Of a stretch of 64,000 nt of DNA, positions 51,181-59,595 are shown piece by piece. Each line of letters begins with the position of its first letter. The stretch's first letter is position 1. The position numbers and the translations under genes are program-made. The notes beneath the pieces were generated by a model. It saw only the letters and a list, made by a program, of their open reading frames with translations. It was not told the origin of the DNA and searched no databases. Source of the stretch: JBCBKU01 sp038521345 (lineage in GTDB: Bacteria; Pseudomonadota; Alphaproteobacteria; Rhodobacterales; Rhodobacteraceae); assembly GCA_038521345.1 (NCBI GenBank), contig JBCBKU010000010.1, forward strand, positions 37,473 to 101,472, written 5' to 3'.

Positions 51181-53025
51181 CTATTCAGCTGCCTCCGTGG
51201 TCCCAAGAAACCCACCCGATTGTCGGTTCCAGAGCCGTGCGTAAAGACCGCCCATCGAAAGCAGATCCGAGTGGCGCCCTTCCTCGACAATCCGGCCGTC
51301 ATTCATGACAACAATCCGGTCCATATGGGCAATTGTGGAAAGCCGGTGGGCGATGGCGACGACCGTCTTGCCCTCCATCATACCGTAGAGCGTCGACTGA
51401 ATGGCCGCCTCGACTTCGCTGTCGAGTGCACTGGTCGCCTCGTCTAGAATCAGGATGGGGGCGTCTTTCAGCATGACCCGGGCAAGCGCGACGCGTTGGC
51501 GTTGACCTCCCGATAGTTTGACCCCGCGTTCTCCGACTTGCGCTTCATAACCGGTACGGCCTTCGGGATCTTCAAGATCAAGGATGAAGTCGTGAGCCTC
51601 CGCCCGCCGAGCCGCTTCAAACACTTCGTCTTCGGACGCGTCCGGTCGTCCATAAAGAATGTTGTCGCGCACAGATCGGTGCAAAAGAGAGCTGTCCTGC
51701 TGCACCATCCCGATCTTCAATCGCAGACTTTCCTGAGTGACGTCCATGATGTTTTGGCCATCGATCCGGATGGCACCCATCTCGGCGTCGTAAAAACGTA
51801 GGAGCAACTTCACCAGCGTAGACTTCCCCGCACCGGACGGGCCGATCAGTCCGACCTTTTCACCGGGCTCAATGGTGAGGTCGATCCCGTTCAAGCCGCC
51901 CACGGATTTGCCATACCTGTGCGTGAGACCTGAAACCTCGATCCGTCCCTCCGAGAAGTCCAAGGGTTTCGCGTCTGGGCGGTCCACTAGCGTCACGGGC
52001 TGGGCAATCGTTTCCATCCCTTCGGCGATCACCCCGAGGTTCCGGAAAAAGGAAGACAGCGCCCACATGATCCACCCGGTCATGGCGTTCAGGCGCAGTG
52101 TCAACGCAGCTGCCACGGCCACAGCTCCGATGCTGGCTGAACCCTGAACCCAAAGGGCGATGGCCCAGCCCACCACGCCAACGATCAGGAGACCGTTCAG
52201 GATCACGAGCGACACGTCCATGATCGTGAAGATCCGCATCTCTTTCTGGAACGTGGTTCGGGTCCTTTCGACGACTTCTTTTGCGTATTCCAGCTCGCGA
52301 TCGTGGTGGGCAAACATCTTGACCGAGTGAATGTTGGTATAGCTGTCAACAACACGGCCGGTTACAGCGCTTCGCGCATCCGATGCTTCTTTAGACGCTG
52401 GCCCCACATTGACAATCGTCCATCGCACCAGTGCGCCATAAAGCGCCACCCAAACCAAAAGCGGTACCGCAAGCCGCGGATCCGCATCCGCAATAAGAAT
52501 GATCGCGCCGACAAAGTATGCGATCGCAAATGCAAGCGCGTCGAAGACCTGAAATACCGCTTCGCCGGCAGCAGGCGGGGTCTGCATGATCCGGTTGGCA
52601 ATCCGTCCGGCAAAATCGTTCTCGAACCAACCGACGGATTGGCGCAGCACGTGACGATGGGCACGCCACCGGATCAAAGTGCCAAAATTCGGAAGTATCC
52701 CGTTGTTCAGAAGCAGGACATCAATTGCCTGCACCGCCGGCCGCAGGAATAGAATGAAGAGCGCCACGAGAATCATCTCGGTCCCGCGTTCGCTCCAGAA
52801 CGCCTCGGGTCCGGTGTCGGACAACAGGTCGACGACACGACCCAAATACCCGATCAGCCAAATCTCGACCGTCGCCACAAGGATCGATGCAACCAGCGTG
52901 ACCGCAAATACCCGTGTGAAGGGGCGGGAATACTCTCTCAGAAAAGGCCAGAGAGTGCGGGGCGGTTCATCGACCTCCCTATACTCAGTATAGGGATCGA
53001 CAAGGTTTTCGAAGTAACGGAACAC
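51181..53025 (-). CDS. ABC exporter, fused permease and ATPase (first of a pair)
   Basis: A 614-residue half-transporter, paralogue of its downstream neighbour. Membrane domain about residues 35-330; nucleotide-binding domain has Walker A GPSGAGKSTLVKLLL, signature LSGGQRQRVALARV and Walker B ILILDEATSALDSEVE. The start is a GTG at 53025, with AAGG 9 bases upstream; the first residues MFRYFENLVDPYTEYREVDEPP are like the paralogous family start. Codons 11-17 contain a perfect 9-bp inverted repeat (see separate entry). It is first in the exporter pair, 90 bases after the tRNA nucleotidyltransferase gene on the same strand. Confidence 0.9.
   Translation of the reverse strand: MFRYFENLVDPYTEYREVDEPPRTLWPFLREYSRPFTRVFAVTLVASILVATVEIWLIGYLGRVVDLLSDTGPEAFWSERGTEMILVALFILFLRPAVQAIDVLLLNNGILPNFGTLIRWRAHRHVLRQSVGWFENDFAGRIANRIMQTPPAAGEAVFQVFDALAFAIAYFVGAIILIADADPRLAVPLLVWVALYGALVRWTIVNVGPASKEASDARSAVTGRVVDSYTNIHSVKMFAHHDRELEYAKEVVERTRTTFQKEMRIFTIMDVSLVILNGLLIVGVVGWAIALWVQGSASIGAVAVAAALTLRLNAMTGWIMWALSSFFRNLGVIAEGMETIAQPVTLVDRPDAKPLDFSEGRIEVSGLTHRYGKSVGGLNGIDLTIEPGEKVGLIGPSGAGKSTLVKLLLRFYDAEMGAIRIDGQNIMDVTQESLRLKIGMVQQDSSLLHRSVRDNILYGRPDASEDEVFEAARRAEAHDFILDLEDPEGRTGYEAQVGERGVKLSGGQRQRVALARVMLKDAPILILDEATSALDSEVEAAIQSTLYGMMEGKTVVAIAHRLSTIAHMDRIVVMNDGRIVEEGRHSDLLSMGGLYARLWNRQSGGFLGTTEAAE
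52977..52995. repeat. Perfect 9-bp inverted repeat inside the exporter gene start
   Basis: CCCTATACT-C-AGTATAGGG, a perfect palindrome of 19 bases, lies 30-48 bases inside the first exporter gene. It is unusually exact for coding sequence and AT-rich compared with its surroundings. It could be an operator or an mRNA hairpin near the ribosome start region. Confidence 0.5.
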
Positions 53026-53115
53026 GGGAGACGACCTTCCCTTGGATGCCCGGCATAACTCATTTCCAAAAGAAGGAAAACACGCTTGGGATCGGCTTAG
53101 GCAAATTTCGCCGGA

Positions 53116-54276
53116 TCAGAGCATGCGAAGAAGATCGTCTTTCGTGATGCTGAATTCGGACGCAATCCATGCTGTCTCAAGCTCTGCCAACCTTTTGCCG
53201 AGCGCAGATCCTGTAAAGTGTGGCATCAGGTCAGCCGCCACGACGGGAAAGCGTGCGGCTGCGCCCCGATCGATGGCCGCGCCCGGATTCACTGCCGGGT
53301 GCAATCCCAGCAGGGCGGCACGAAGCACGAATGCCGACCACGCTTTGCCCGTGCCAAGTCGGTAACCCAGTTCATGCGGCGCAGCAGCGTCCAGCGCAGC
53401 AGTCCGGATCTGGTCCCAGTCCCGCGTTTCAGCACGCGACAACCGAAGACTCTCCGCCAGTTCGCGCCCTCCGAGGCTGGCAAGCCGCCGAATAGGGTCC
53501 GGGGCGAGACCAAACGCCTCCTCCAGATGGCACAGGGGCCCAAAAGCCTGCGCGTCGGCACCGGGAAGAACATGGGACAAAACGTGGACCGCCGACATCG
53601 CGCCCATGGCTTCGGAGGGATGGGGCGCTGCCACCAGTTTGCGCATTTCCTGGCCCACACGCTCGCGGGAAAGGGCCGCGAGCCCATCAAGATGTGTTGC
53701 TATTGCCGACAGCGCATCGGGATCCGGACCATTCCCTCCCGCACCATACCACGCAAAGAACCGGAAGAAGCGAAGGCTTCGCAGGTAATCCTCGCGAATT
53801 CGGGCAGCGGCATCGCCGATGAACCGCACCCGTCGCGCCTCAAGATCAGCAAGCCCCTGGCCAAGCGGATCTTCGACGGCACCGTGACGGTCCGCGTAAA
53901 GCGCATTCATTGTGAAATCGCGGCGCGCGGCGTCGTCGTCCATACGGGTCGAAAAGGAAACTTCGGCCCGACGACCATCGGTCCGGACATCGCGACGGAA
54001 GGTCGTCACCTCATACGAACAGCCCGCAAGAACAAGCGTAACGGTCCCATGATCTATGCCGGTCGGTACGGCGCGGATCCCTTTGCATGCGGCCCTTTGG
54101 GCCACGTCATCTGGTGTGCGGTCCGTGGCGATATCGATATCGTTGACAGGCTCGCCCAACAGTGCGTTCCGAACACAACCTCCGACAAAATAGGCGGAAT
54201 GGCCGTCGGCCAAGAGAAAATCGAAGATGGATTGGGTCGCGGCTTTGGTGACCCATTCGCCGCCGACGCGGGTCAT
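53116..54276 (-). CDS. tRNA nucleotidyltransferase/poly(A) polymerase family
   Basis: A 386-residue class II nucleotidyltransferase, most likely the CCA-adding enzyme (bacterial poly(A) polymerase cannot be excluded by motifs alone). Signatures: FVGGCVRNALLGEPVNDIDIATD with the G-G and D-x-D of the active site, ARRDFTMNAL (RRD motif), and LRSLRFFRFFAWYG. The ATG at 54276 overlaps the stop of the upstream Nudix gene (ATGA). The C-terminal part has no HD domain. The exporter pair follows 90 bases later on the same strand. Confidence 0.88.
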   Translation of the reverse strand: MTRVGGEWVTKAATQSIFDFLLADGHSAYFVGGCVRNALLGEPVNDIDIATDRTPDDVAQRAACKGIRAVPTGIDHGTVTLVLAGCSYEVTTFRRDVRTDGRRAEVSFSTRMDDDAARRDFTMNALYADRHGAVEDPLGQGLADLEARRVRFIGDAAARIREDYLRSLRFFRFFAWYGAGGNGPDPDALSAIATHLDGLAALSRERVGQEMRKLVAAPHPSEAMGAMSAVHVLSHVLPGADAQAFGPLCHLEEAFGLAPDPIRRLASLGGRELAESLRLSRAETRDWDQIRTAALDAAAPHELGYRLGTGKAWSAFVLRAALLGLHPAVNPGAAIDRGAAARFPVVAADLMPHFTGSALGKRLAELETAWIASEFSITKDDLLRML

Positions 54277-54866
54277 GTCACTCGGTCGGCGATTGCGCGC
54301 AGGATCCGGGCCGTGGCGCCCCATATATAATAAGGGCCCCAAGGCACGGCATAATAGAACCGGCGGCGACCCCGCCAGCGCCTCGACTGCACCTGAAATG
54401 CGGTAGGATCCAAGACGTGGTCCAAAGGCACCCGAAATACTTCTTCGACTTCACCGGTTTCGGGCACTGGATCGAACGGGGATCTCACAAGCGCGATCAC
54501 GGGCGTGATCAGAAATCCGGTGACCGTTTCATGGGGGTCCATCGTCCCGACTGTCATTGTTATCATGTCCGGCAACCCGACCTCCTCCTCGGCCTCCCGC
54601 AAGGCCGTGGCGGTGGCATCGGCATCCGTCGGATCCTGTTTGCCGCCCGGAAAGGCGATTTGACCGGGGTGATGTGACAGTCGCGAGGACCGCTTGGTCA
54701 ACAAGAGTTCGGGTCGGTCCGAATACGCCGTCACAGCCACAAGAACGGCCGCCGGCGTGAGCTTTCGCCCGGCAGGGAGTTCAACATCTGCATTCAGATC
54801 ATAGTCAGAGGTCGGGCGTCCCCCAGGTGCGACCGCATGGGACAACCGGTCCTTGAGATTATTCAT
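54273..54866 (-). CDS. Nudix hydrolase, CoA pyrophosphatase (NudL)-like
   Basis: A 197-residue Nudix hydrolase. The Nudix box is GGKQDPTDADATATALREAEEEVG with the NudL/coenzyme A-type preceding motif SRLSHHPGQIAFPGG (UPF0035 signature), so it probably cleaves CoA and CoA esters. MDPHETVTGFLITPVIALV fits the same family. The ATG at 54866 overlaps the end of hslO by 8 bases; the frame from 54920 is not used. The gene is translated in tandem with hslO upstream and the nucleotidyltransferase downstream. Confidence 0.88.
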   Translation of the reverse strand: MNNLKDRLSHAVAPGGRPTSDYDLNADVELPAGRKLTPAAVLVAVTAYSDRPELLLTKRSSRLSHHPGQIAFPGGKQDPTDADATATALREAEEEVGLPDMITMTVGTMDPHETVTGFLITPVIALVRSPFDPVPETGEVEEVFRVPLDHVLDPTAFQVQSRRWRGRRRFYYAVPWGPYYIWGATARILRAIADRVT

Positions 54867-55860
54867 CCGCGTCGGGCGACAAGACGGCCTCGAACCCCAA
54901 TGTGCGCGGGTCAAACTCATAGTGCGCGCCGCAGAACTGGCAATCTGCGGTTACGATGCCTTCGTCCGTCGTCATCCTGGCGATATCCTTCGCGGAATAG
55001 ATCGACAGGCTTTGTCGAACGCGATCTTCGGAACAGGTGCATCCGAATTCGACATTCTGCGGATCGAAGACCCGGGGACCCTCCTGGTGATAGAGGCGCA
55101 GCAACATGTCCGTCGGATGGATGCTGGGCCCGACGAGCTCAAGCGCTTCGGTGGTGTCCAAAAGCATGTTGACCCGGTTCCAATTCTCTTCGTCGTCACC
55201 GTCGAGCACGTCGGATGAGGTCAAAAGCCCGTCTTCACCGCTTGCCCCATCCTTTGCGAAGGGCGAAGCCTTCGGCATGTGCTGGATCATTATACCGCCA
55301 GCGCGCCACTTTTCGGTGTCATCACCGGACAGGCGCGACAGGCCATAGGCCATCGTGAAGCTGGTGGGCAATTGCTCGGATTGGGCAAAATACGTCTCGG
55401 CACAGGCGCCAAGAGAGCCGCCCGCGATCGGTGTAATGCCCTGATAGGGTTCTGAGCCTTGTCCCTGGTCAATCAAAACAGCAAAGTAGCCCTTCCCAAT
55501 TTGCTGAAACGGCGGTGTCGTCTCGTCGATCCGCGTGTCATCAAAACTTGCGTAGGCGCGGATCCGGGCGGGCTCACCTTCGGTCGTCGGCGCATAGTAA
55601 TCTGTCGCGATCAGCCGGGCGGGTCCATCGCCTCGAACTTGCAGCGACAGTTTCCACCGCAATGAAATCGTCTGACCAATCAGCGCGGTCAGAAGCGCCA
55701 TTTCAGCAACCAGAGCTTCAATAGCGGGCGGATAATCATGCTGTTCCAGAATCTTGTCCAGAACGCCATCCAAACGCGCGATCCTTCCGCGAATGTCCGC
55801 TTGATCGAGTTGAAACGGCAGGACGGTGTCGTCCCAAGCGATACGTGATCCGAGGCTCAT
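54859..55860 (-). CDS. hslO: Redox-regulated chaperone Hsp33
   Basis: A 333-residue Hsp33, a holdase switched on by oxidation of a C-terminal zinc centre. The four zinc-binding Cys are in VEFGCTCSEDRVRQSL (C-x-C) and TADCQFCGAHYEF (C-x2-C), separated by about 30 residues, as in the family. The N-terminal domain starts with DTVLPFQLDQADIRGRIARL. The ATG is at 55860. An RpoH-type promoter 40-68 bases upstream fits a heat-shock gene, and it heads a run hslO-nudL-tRNA nucleotidyltransferase. Confidence 0.95.
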   Translation of the reverse strand: MSLGSRIAWDDTVLPFQLDQADIRGRIARLDGVLDKILEQHDYPPAIEALVAEMALLTALIGQTISLRWKLSLQVRGDGPARLIATDYYAPTTEGEPARIRAYASFDDTRIDETTPPFQQIGKGYFAVLIDQGQGSEPYQGITPIAGGSLGACAETYFAQSEQLPTSFTMAYGLSRLSGDDTEKWRAGGIMIQHMPKASPFAKDGASGEDGLLTSSDVLDGDDEENWNRVNMLLDTTEALELVGPSIHPTDMLLRLYHQEGPRVFDPQNVEFGCTCSEDRVRQSLSIYSAKDIARMTTDEGIVTADCQFCGAHYEFDPRTLGFEAVLSPDADE

Positions 55861-55899
55861 TGGGGTTTCCTTGGTCGCCAGACGTTGGCATGGCTTCTC

Positions 55900-55928
55900 T
55901 ATATAGGAGCAGCAGAAGAGGGTCCAAG
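55900..55928 (-). promoter_or_regulatory. RpoH-type heat-shock promoter for hslO
   Basis: On the minus strand CTTG (55925-55928), a 17-base spacer and CCTATATA (55900-55907) match the alphaproteobacterial RpoH consensus, the same two elements as upstream of dnaK. The -35 lies just before the start of the divergent Nudix gene. Confidence 0.75.
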
Positions 55929-55931
55929 CCC

Positions 55932-56378
55932 ATGATCAGGCGCTACGGCGACCCCGTCCAGAACGGGCGGAATTACAAAGTGCGGCCCGGGGTCTACGCG
56001 GTCCTTCAACGCGGCCCGCACGTACTGCTGACCCATCAGGCCAAGCCCTTCCCAGAGTTTCAACTGCCTGGTGGGGGGATCGACCCCGGCGAAAACCCCG
56101 TCTCGGCGCTGCACCGCGAGGTATTTGAGGAAACGGGTTGGAGGATTGCGAGACCCCGTCGTCTCGGCGCATTCCGACGCTTCACCTATATGCCGGAATA
56201 CGATCTCTGGGCCGAGAAGGTCTGTACGATTTATGCGGCCCGTCCCGTGAGGCCCCATAGTCTTCCCGTGGAAGCAGGCCATGCGGCCTTTCTTGTCCCG
56301 TTTGCGCTGGTTCCAGACATGTTGGGGAATCCGGGAGATCGCGCCTTCGCAGCGTCCCATCTGTTGGGCGCGACCTAG
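55932..56378 (+). CDS. Nudix hydrolase
   Basis: A 148-residue Nudix hydrolase. The Nudix box GGGIDPGENPVSALHREVFEETG is complete (G-x5-E-x7-R-E-x-E-E-x-G pattern with E-E-T-G end). The preceding strand YAVLQRGPHVLLTHQAK is family-typical. The substrate (a nucleoside diphosphate derivative) cannot be stated. The ATG at 55932 lies just after the hslO promoter -35; the frame from 55845 is not used. It ends with a 4-base convergent overlap with the response-regulator gene. Confidence 0.82.
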   Translation: MIRRYGDPVQNGRNYKVRPGVYAVLQRGPHVLLTHQAKPFPEFQLPGGGIDPGENPVSALHREVFEETGWRIARPRRLGAFRRFTYMPEYDLWAEKVCTIYAARPVRPHSLPVEAGHAAFLVPFALVPDMLGNPGDRAFAASHLLGAT

Positions 56379-57667
56379 GCCCCGGTTTTTCTCTGGGACA
56401 GCTGGAAACAGGCCGCGGAAAGATCGTCGGGAAAGTTCTCGTCACCGGCGTGATTGGCCAAGGACCAGACCAGTGCTTCGAGAAAAGCTTCGCCCTGCAA
56501 AGCCCTGTGCGACCGAACGGACGCCGCGAAACCATCCTCTTCAAGAAACGCACCATCCGGATCGGGACATTCGGGAAAACCATCGGAGTAGAACAGCAAA
56601 CGCTCGCCCGGTGCCAGTTGAATGTCGTAGGTAGCAAAAATCGGGGCTTCCACCAGCCCAACGGGCATCGCGCTTTCCCCTATAAAATCCACCTCACCAG
56701 AGGACCTTAATATCATTGGATGCGGGTGGCCGGCCTGGGAAATGCGAACCTCTCCGGTTTTCAAATTACAGTCCGCAATCGCCGCCGTGAAATAATGCTC
56801 GGTCTCCAGTTCTGTGAGCATCATTGTGTTGAGGTCGGCGAGGATGTCCTCGGTAGGGCGCATCCGGTAAAGACCCAGATCATCGATCATCAGAGCCACG
56901 TTTTTTTCCGGCGTGGAGCCCGAAAGATGGCCGGCCAGTCGCGCGGTCAGCAGTGCGGACGTGATCCCATGGCCGGAAACGTCGAGCGCGAACATGCCGA
57001 TCCGGCTTTCGCTGACCCGAAACGCCCCCACTAGATCCCCACCGACATGTCCGCTGGGCCGCAAAAGCAAGGTGACGTCGGCGCCATCATACTTGATGGC
57101 CCGCTCCGGGACGAGCGATTGCTGAAGATGGCGCGCCTCGATCAGATCGCGATCGATGGAATCGTAAAGCGTCTGCAACTCAGAAAGCATGGACGACAGC
57201 AATCGGTTCTTCTCGGTCATCTGCTGGTCGAGTTGAAGAATTCTGGTTCCCGCTGTCAGTCGAGCACGCAGTTCGCCGGCATTCACAGGTTTTGTTAGGA
57301 ATTCATCGGCGCCGTACTCAAGCCCGCGGGCAATCTCGGCCTTGTCGTTCTTGGATGAGAGCAAGATGAAATACGTGTAGCGGTCCCGCTGAAGGCCCCG
57401 CAGCAATTCGCACAGTTCCGGGCCGGTCATACCCGGCATCATCCAATCGCTAAGCACAAGATCGATGTCGCCATCCCGGAACCGCCGGGCCGCTTCTATG
57501 CCCGACGTCGCCGTGGCAACCTCGTACCCCCAGCTTTGGAGCCAGCGTGAAAGAATTCGCAACTGGGCCCGACTGTCATCTACCACAAGAACACGCCACG
57601 TCGCGGTCGAGCCTGCTACGGTCGGGACCTGCCCGCGACCCGGTATGTCGGGTGGCGCCGTCAGCAT
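56375..57667 (-). CDS. Response regulator with PP2C-type serine phosphatase output
   Basis: A 430-residue protein with a receiver domain (about residues 24-145) whose phospho-acceptor is Asp74 in LVLSDWMMPGMTG, acidic pair Asp30/31 and Lys126 in EFLTKPVNAGEL; a coiled linker (TEKNRLLSSMLSELQTLYDS); then a SpoIIE-type PP2C domain with metal-binding Asp in GGDLVGAFRV and FALDVSGHGITSALL, FYSDGFPECPD and DDLSAACF. This is the RsbU/RssB-type architecture, where receiver phosphorylation sets phosphatase activity towards an anti-anti-sigma protein. No such target is in the window. It is divergent from an Hpt protein gene (153 bases). Confidence 0.9.
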   Translation of the reverse strand: MLTAPPDIPGRGQVPTVAGSTATWRVLVVDDSRAQLRILSRWLQSWGYEVATATSGIEAARRFRDGDIDLVLSDWMMPGMTGPELCELLRGLQRDRYTYFILLSSKNDKAEIARGLEYGADEFLTKPVNAGELRARLTAGTRILQLDQQMTEKNRLLSSMLSELQTLYDSIDRDLIEARHLQQSLVPERAIKYDGADVTLLLRPSGHVGGDLVGAFRVSESRIGMFALDVSGHGITSALLTARLAGHLSGSTPEKNVALMIDDLGLYRMRPTEDILADLNTMMLTELETEHYFTAAIADCNLKTGEVRISQAGHPHPMILRSSGEVDFIGESAMPVGLVEAPIFATYDIQLAPGERLLFYSDGFPECPDPDGAFLEEDGFAASVRSHRALQGEAFLEALVWSLANHAGDENFPDDLSAACFQLSQRKTGA

Positions 57668-57820
57668 TTAATCGTATCTCTCATCATCGCAGATGGGCTT
57701 GGCGCGCCCAGCCTTAAAGCACGATGAAAGCTCAATTTGTTTCTAGTTGGCGTAGCGCAATCAATGCCCCGGCAAGGCAATCCCTCCATCCTGCCCAGAC
57801 GATATGGCGGGACACACTCC

Positions 57821-58138
57821 ATGATCTCTTGGGATCGCGTGAACGAACTCCGGGAAGAAGTCGGCGAGGAATTCGCCGAGGTCGTCGACATTTTCCTAGA
57901 GGAGGCGGAAGAAGCTTTGGAGCGGATAAAGTCGGAAACCGATCACTCTAAGATGGCCGAGCATGTGCACTTTTTGAAGGGTTGCGCGCTCAATATCGGC
58001 TTTGAAGAACTCGGCGTCACTTGCCAACAGACAGAGCGCGCTCTGTCCGACGCCGCCAGCCCGGTCGACCACCATCGGATAGGCGACCTCTATGAAAAAT
58101 CGAAAGCCGAATTGCTTGAGGTGCTGTCGGCCTCTTAG
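57821..58138 (+). CDS. Hpt-domain phosphotransfer protein
   Basis: A 105-residue single-domain histidine phosphotransfer protein. The motif HFLKGCALNIG matches the Hpt consensus H-x-L-K-G-x-A-x3-G exactly, with the His as phospho-acceptor; the surrounding helices (ELREEVGEEFAEVVDIFLEE and EELGVTCQQTERALSD) fit a four-helix bundle. I start at the ATG at 57821, reading MISWDRVNELREEV; the frame opens earlier at 57737 without family-like sequence. It is divergent from the response-regulator/phosphatase gene and convergent with the oxidoreductase (4-base overlap). Its kinase is not in the window. Partner identity is inferred from neighbourhood. Confidence 0.88.
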   Translation: MISWDRVNELREEVGEEFAEVVDIFLEEAEEALERIKSETDHSKMAEHVHFLKGCALNIGFEELGVTCQQTERALSDAASPVDHHRIGDLYEKSKAELLEVLSAS

Positions 58139-59382
58139 TGCGCTGCGTCGACCGCGACCGAAGCTTTCCCAGAAATTGGCAGCAGCGATTCGCGATAGAG
58201 GGCCGCTGCCGTCGTATCGGGCACGTCCACATCACCGTCACGAACGATCGCCCCGGGCTCCAGAGCATGCCGCGTCCGCGCTCCGTCAAGCAGGGTGATC
58301 GGAACAATATCCGCATTTCCCGCGATCTCGATCGCCTCCCCGCGAACGTCAAACCCACCCATGCCTTCACTGATCAGGGTTCCGGCGGGCAGTGGCCGCT
58401 TGACGATCGCTGCACTTGTCACAGTCGGGGAGAGACCATTCGTTAGAAGTGGTGGCTCGTCTCGGGTCACCTGTCGCAAGGTCTTAGCGACTTCAAGATG
58501 CACGAGATGATAGGGCTTCAAGAGACAATAGGCCCTGCCTTCGCGCGTTTTGAGTTTCGCTATAGCCATAAAGCCCGGGTAGCTATCGGCCTGTTCGCTG
58601 GTTGCCAATATTGCAACGCCCGGAGGTCCTCCCGGGTAGACCGCATAGTCGCTGATCGCGCCGCCGGACTCAAACGCGGCCTCAGCGAGGTAGTCTAGAT
58701 CGGCGAGATCTTTGATCGTGCCACCCACAAGCCCTTGCCGTGCGATCCCTGCTCCAAGGCCGTTCGCCGTCAGAACCTGCTCCAGTTGAAGCTTGCTGCC
58801 ATCGGTGAAAGCCGTGGTTTGCCGGATACTTACACCCTGCTTGTTGGCCCAGTACGCCATTTCATCAGGTTCGGGCGTGAGGTTCAGAAAGCCCTTCAGG
58901 TTCACATATACCAATGGATCGAACAACATCGCTCGCGCTTCCTGCGCGAGTTCGGCAAAACAACCCGGCTGATCGCCATGAGCCTCGGTGATCGAATATC
59001 CCCGACGAAGCAGTGCTGTACCGACTGTGACTTGTGCCTCGCAATTCATGGTTATCAGCTTGCGCCCGGCCTCGCCCGCCCGAACAAGAACTTCGGTCGC
59101 ATGAACCGCGTCACCTGAGCACTCCAGGACGATATCGGACGCCGCGACAAGCGCATCAACCGAGTTTGTAACGGTCCCATCCGGAAAATGATCTTCGGAA
59201 AGTGCAGTATCCCGACGGGTTAGGACCGAGACAACATTGAAATCGGGCAGACCGGAAATGAGGCGTGCGATCGACCTTGCGATGAAGCCCGAACCAGAAA
59301 TACCCACCCGCATCGCAGGACGTCGCAAAGGTGCGTAGGGCCCACTTTGGGTTTGCGACAAAAAGGTCTGTCTGGTGTTCAT
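58135..59382 (-). CDS. SAF-domain NAD(P)-dependent oxidoreductase (COG4091-like)
   Basis: A 415-residue protein with an N-terminal Rossmann fold (MRVGISGSGFIARSIARLI at residue 24 onwards; G-x-G-x2-A pattern) and a C-terminal SAF-like region (KRPLPAGTLISEGMGG), the arrangement of the COG4091 group, often described as homoserine-dehydrogenase-like. The middle part has LFDPLVYVNLKGFLNLTPEPDE and TDGSKLQLEQVLTANGLG. Members are thought to act on sugar or hydroxy-acid substrates; no substrate is deduced here. The ATG at 59382 follows GAGGTGAAG, a strong ribosome binding site. It is upstream-isolated: a 213-base gap separates it from the divergent argG. Confidence 0.78.
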   Translation of the reverse strand: MNTRQTFLSQTQSGPYAPLRRPAMRVGISGSGFIARSIARLISGLPDFNVVSVLTRRDTALSEDHFPDGTVTNSVDALVAASDIVLECSGDAVHATEVLVRAGEAGRKLITMNCEAQVTVGTALLRRGYSITEAHGDQPGCFAELAQEARAMLFDPLVYVNLKGFLNLTPEPDEMAYWANKQGVSIRQTTAFTDGSKLQLEQVLTANGLGAGIARQGLVGGTIKDLADLDYLAEAAFESGGAISDYAVYPGGPPGVAILATSEQADSYPGFMAIAKLKTREGRAYCLLKPYHLVHLEVAKTLRQVTRDEPPLLTNGLSPTVTSAAIVKRPLPAGTLISEGMGGFDVRGEAIEIAGNADIVPITLLDGARTRHALEPGAIVRDGDVDVPDTTAAALYRESLLPISGKASVAVDAAH

Positions 59383-59476
59383 TGGTCTTCACCTCACTCG
59401 CCACCACCCACGCTCAATAAGGAAACGTTTTGCCATTTTAGACGTCGTCTTCAAAACTAAAAAATCGCCTTCAAAC

Positions 59477-59495
59477 GCCGGATAAACAATCCGGC
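59477..59495. other. Perfect inverted repeat in the argG upstream region
   Basis: GCCGGAT (59477-59483) and ATCCGGC (59489-59495) form a 7-bp stem with a 5-base AAACA loop, about 100 bases before argG and 95 bases before the divergent oxidoreductase ATG. No T-run follows on either strand closely. It may be an operator; the regulator is unknown. The rest of 59383-59595 is AT-rich and holds no gene. Confidence 0.4.
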
Positions 59496-59595
59496 ACGCA
59501 ATTCAGGATGTGTTGCCCAATTGGAACCGGTCTTCTTGAAGCGGTCCAAAAAAGGCACTAGACGCGAACGTCGACAAAGCCACGGAACCCGCCTC

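Noticed and set aside
53218..54330. Plus-strand frame of 370 codons opposite the tRNA nucleotidyltransferase
   Set aside because: The minus-strand gene carries all catalytic motifs; the plus-strand frame does not.
59423..59430. AAACGTTT, a LacI-like half-palindrome before the SAF oxidoreductase
   Set aside because: Eight bases are too few and no LacI-family gene is adjacent.
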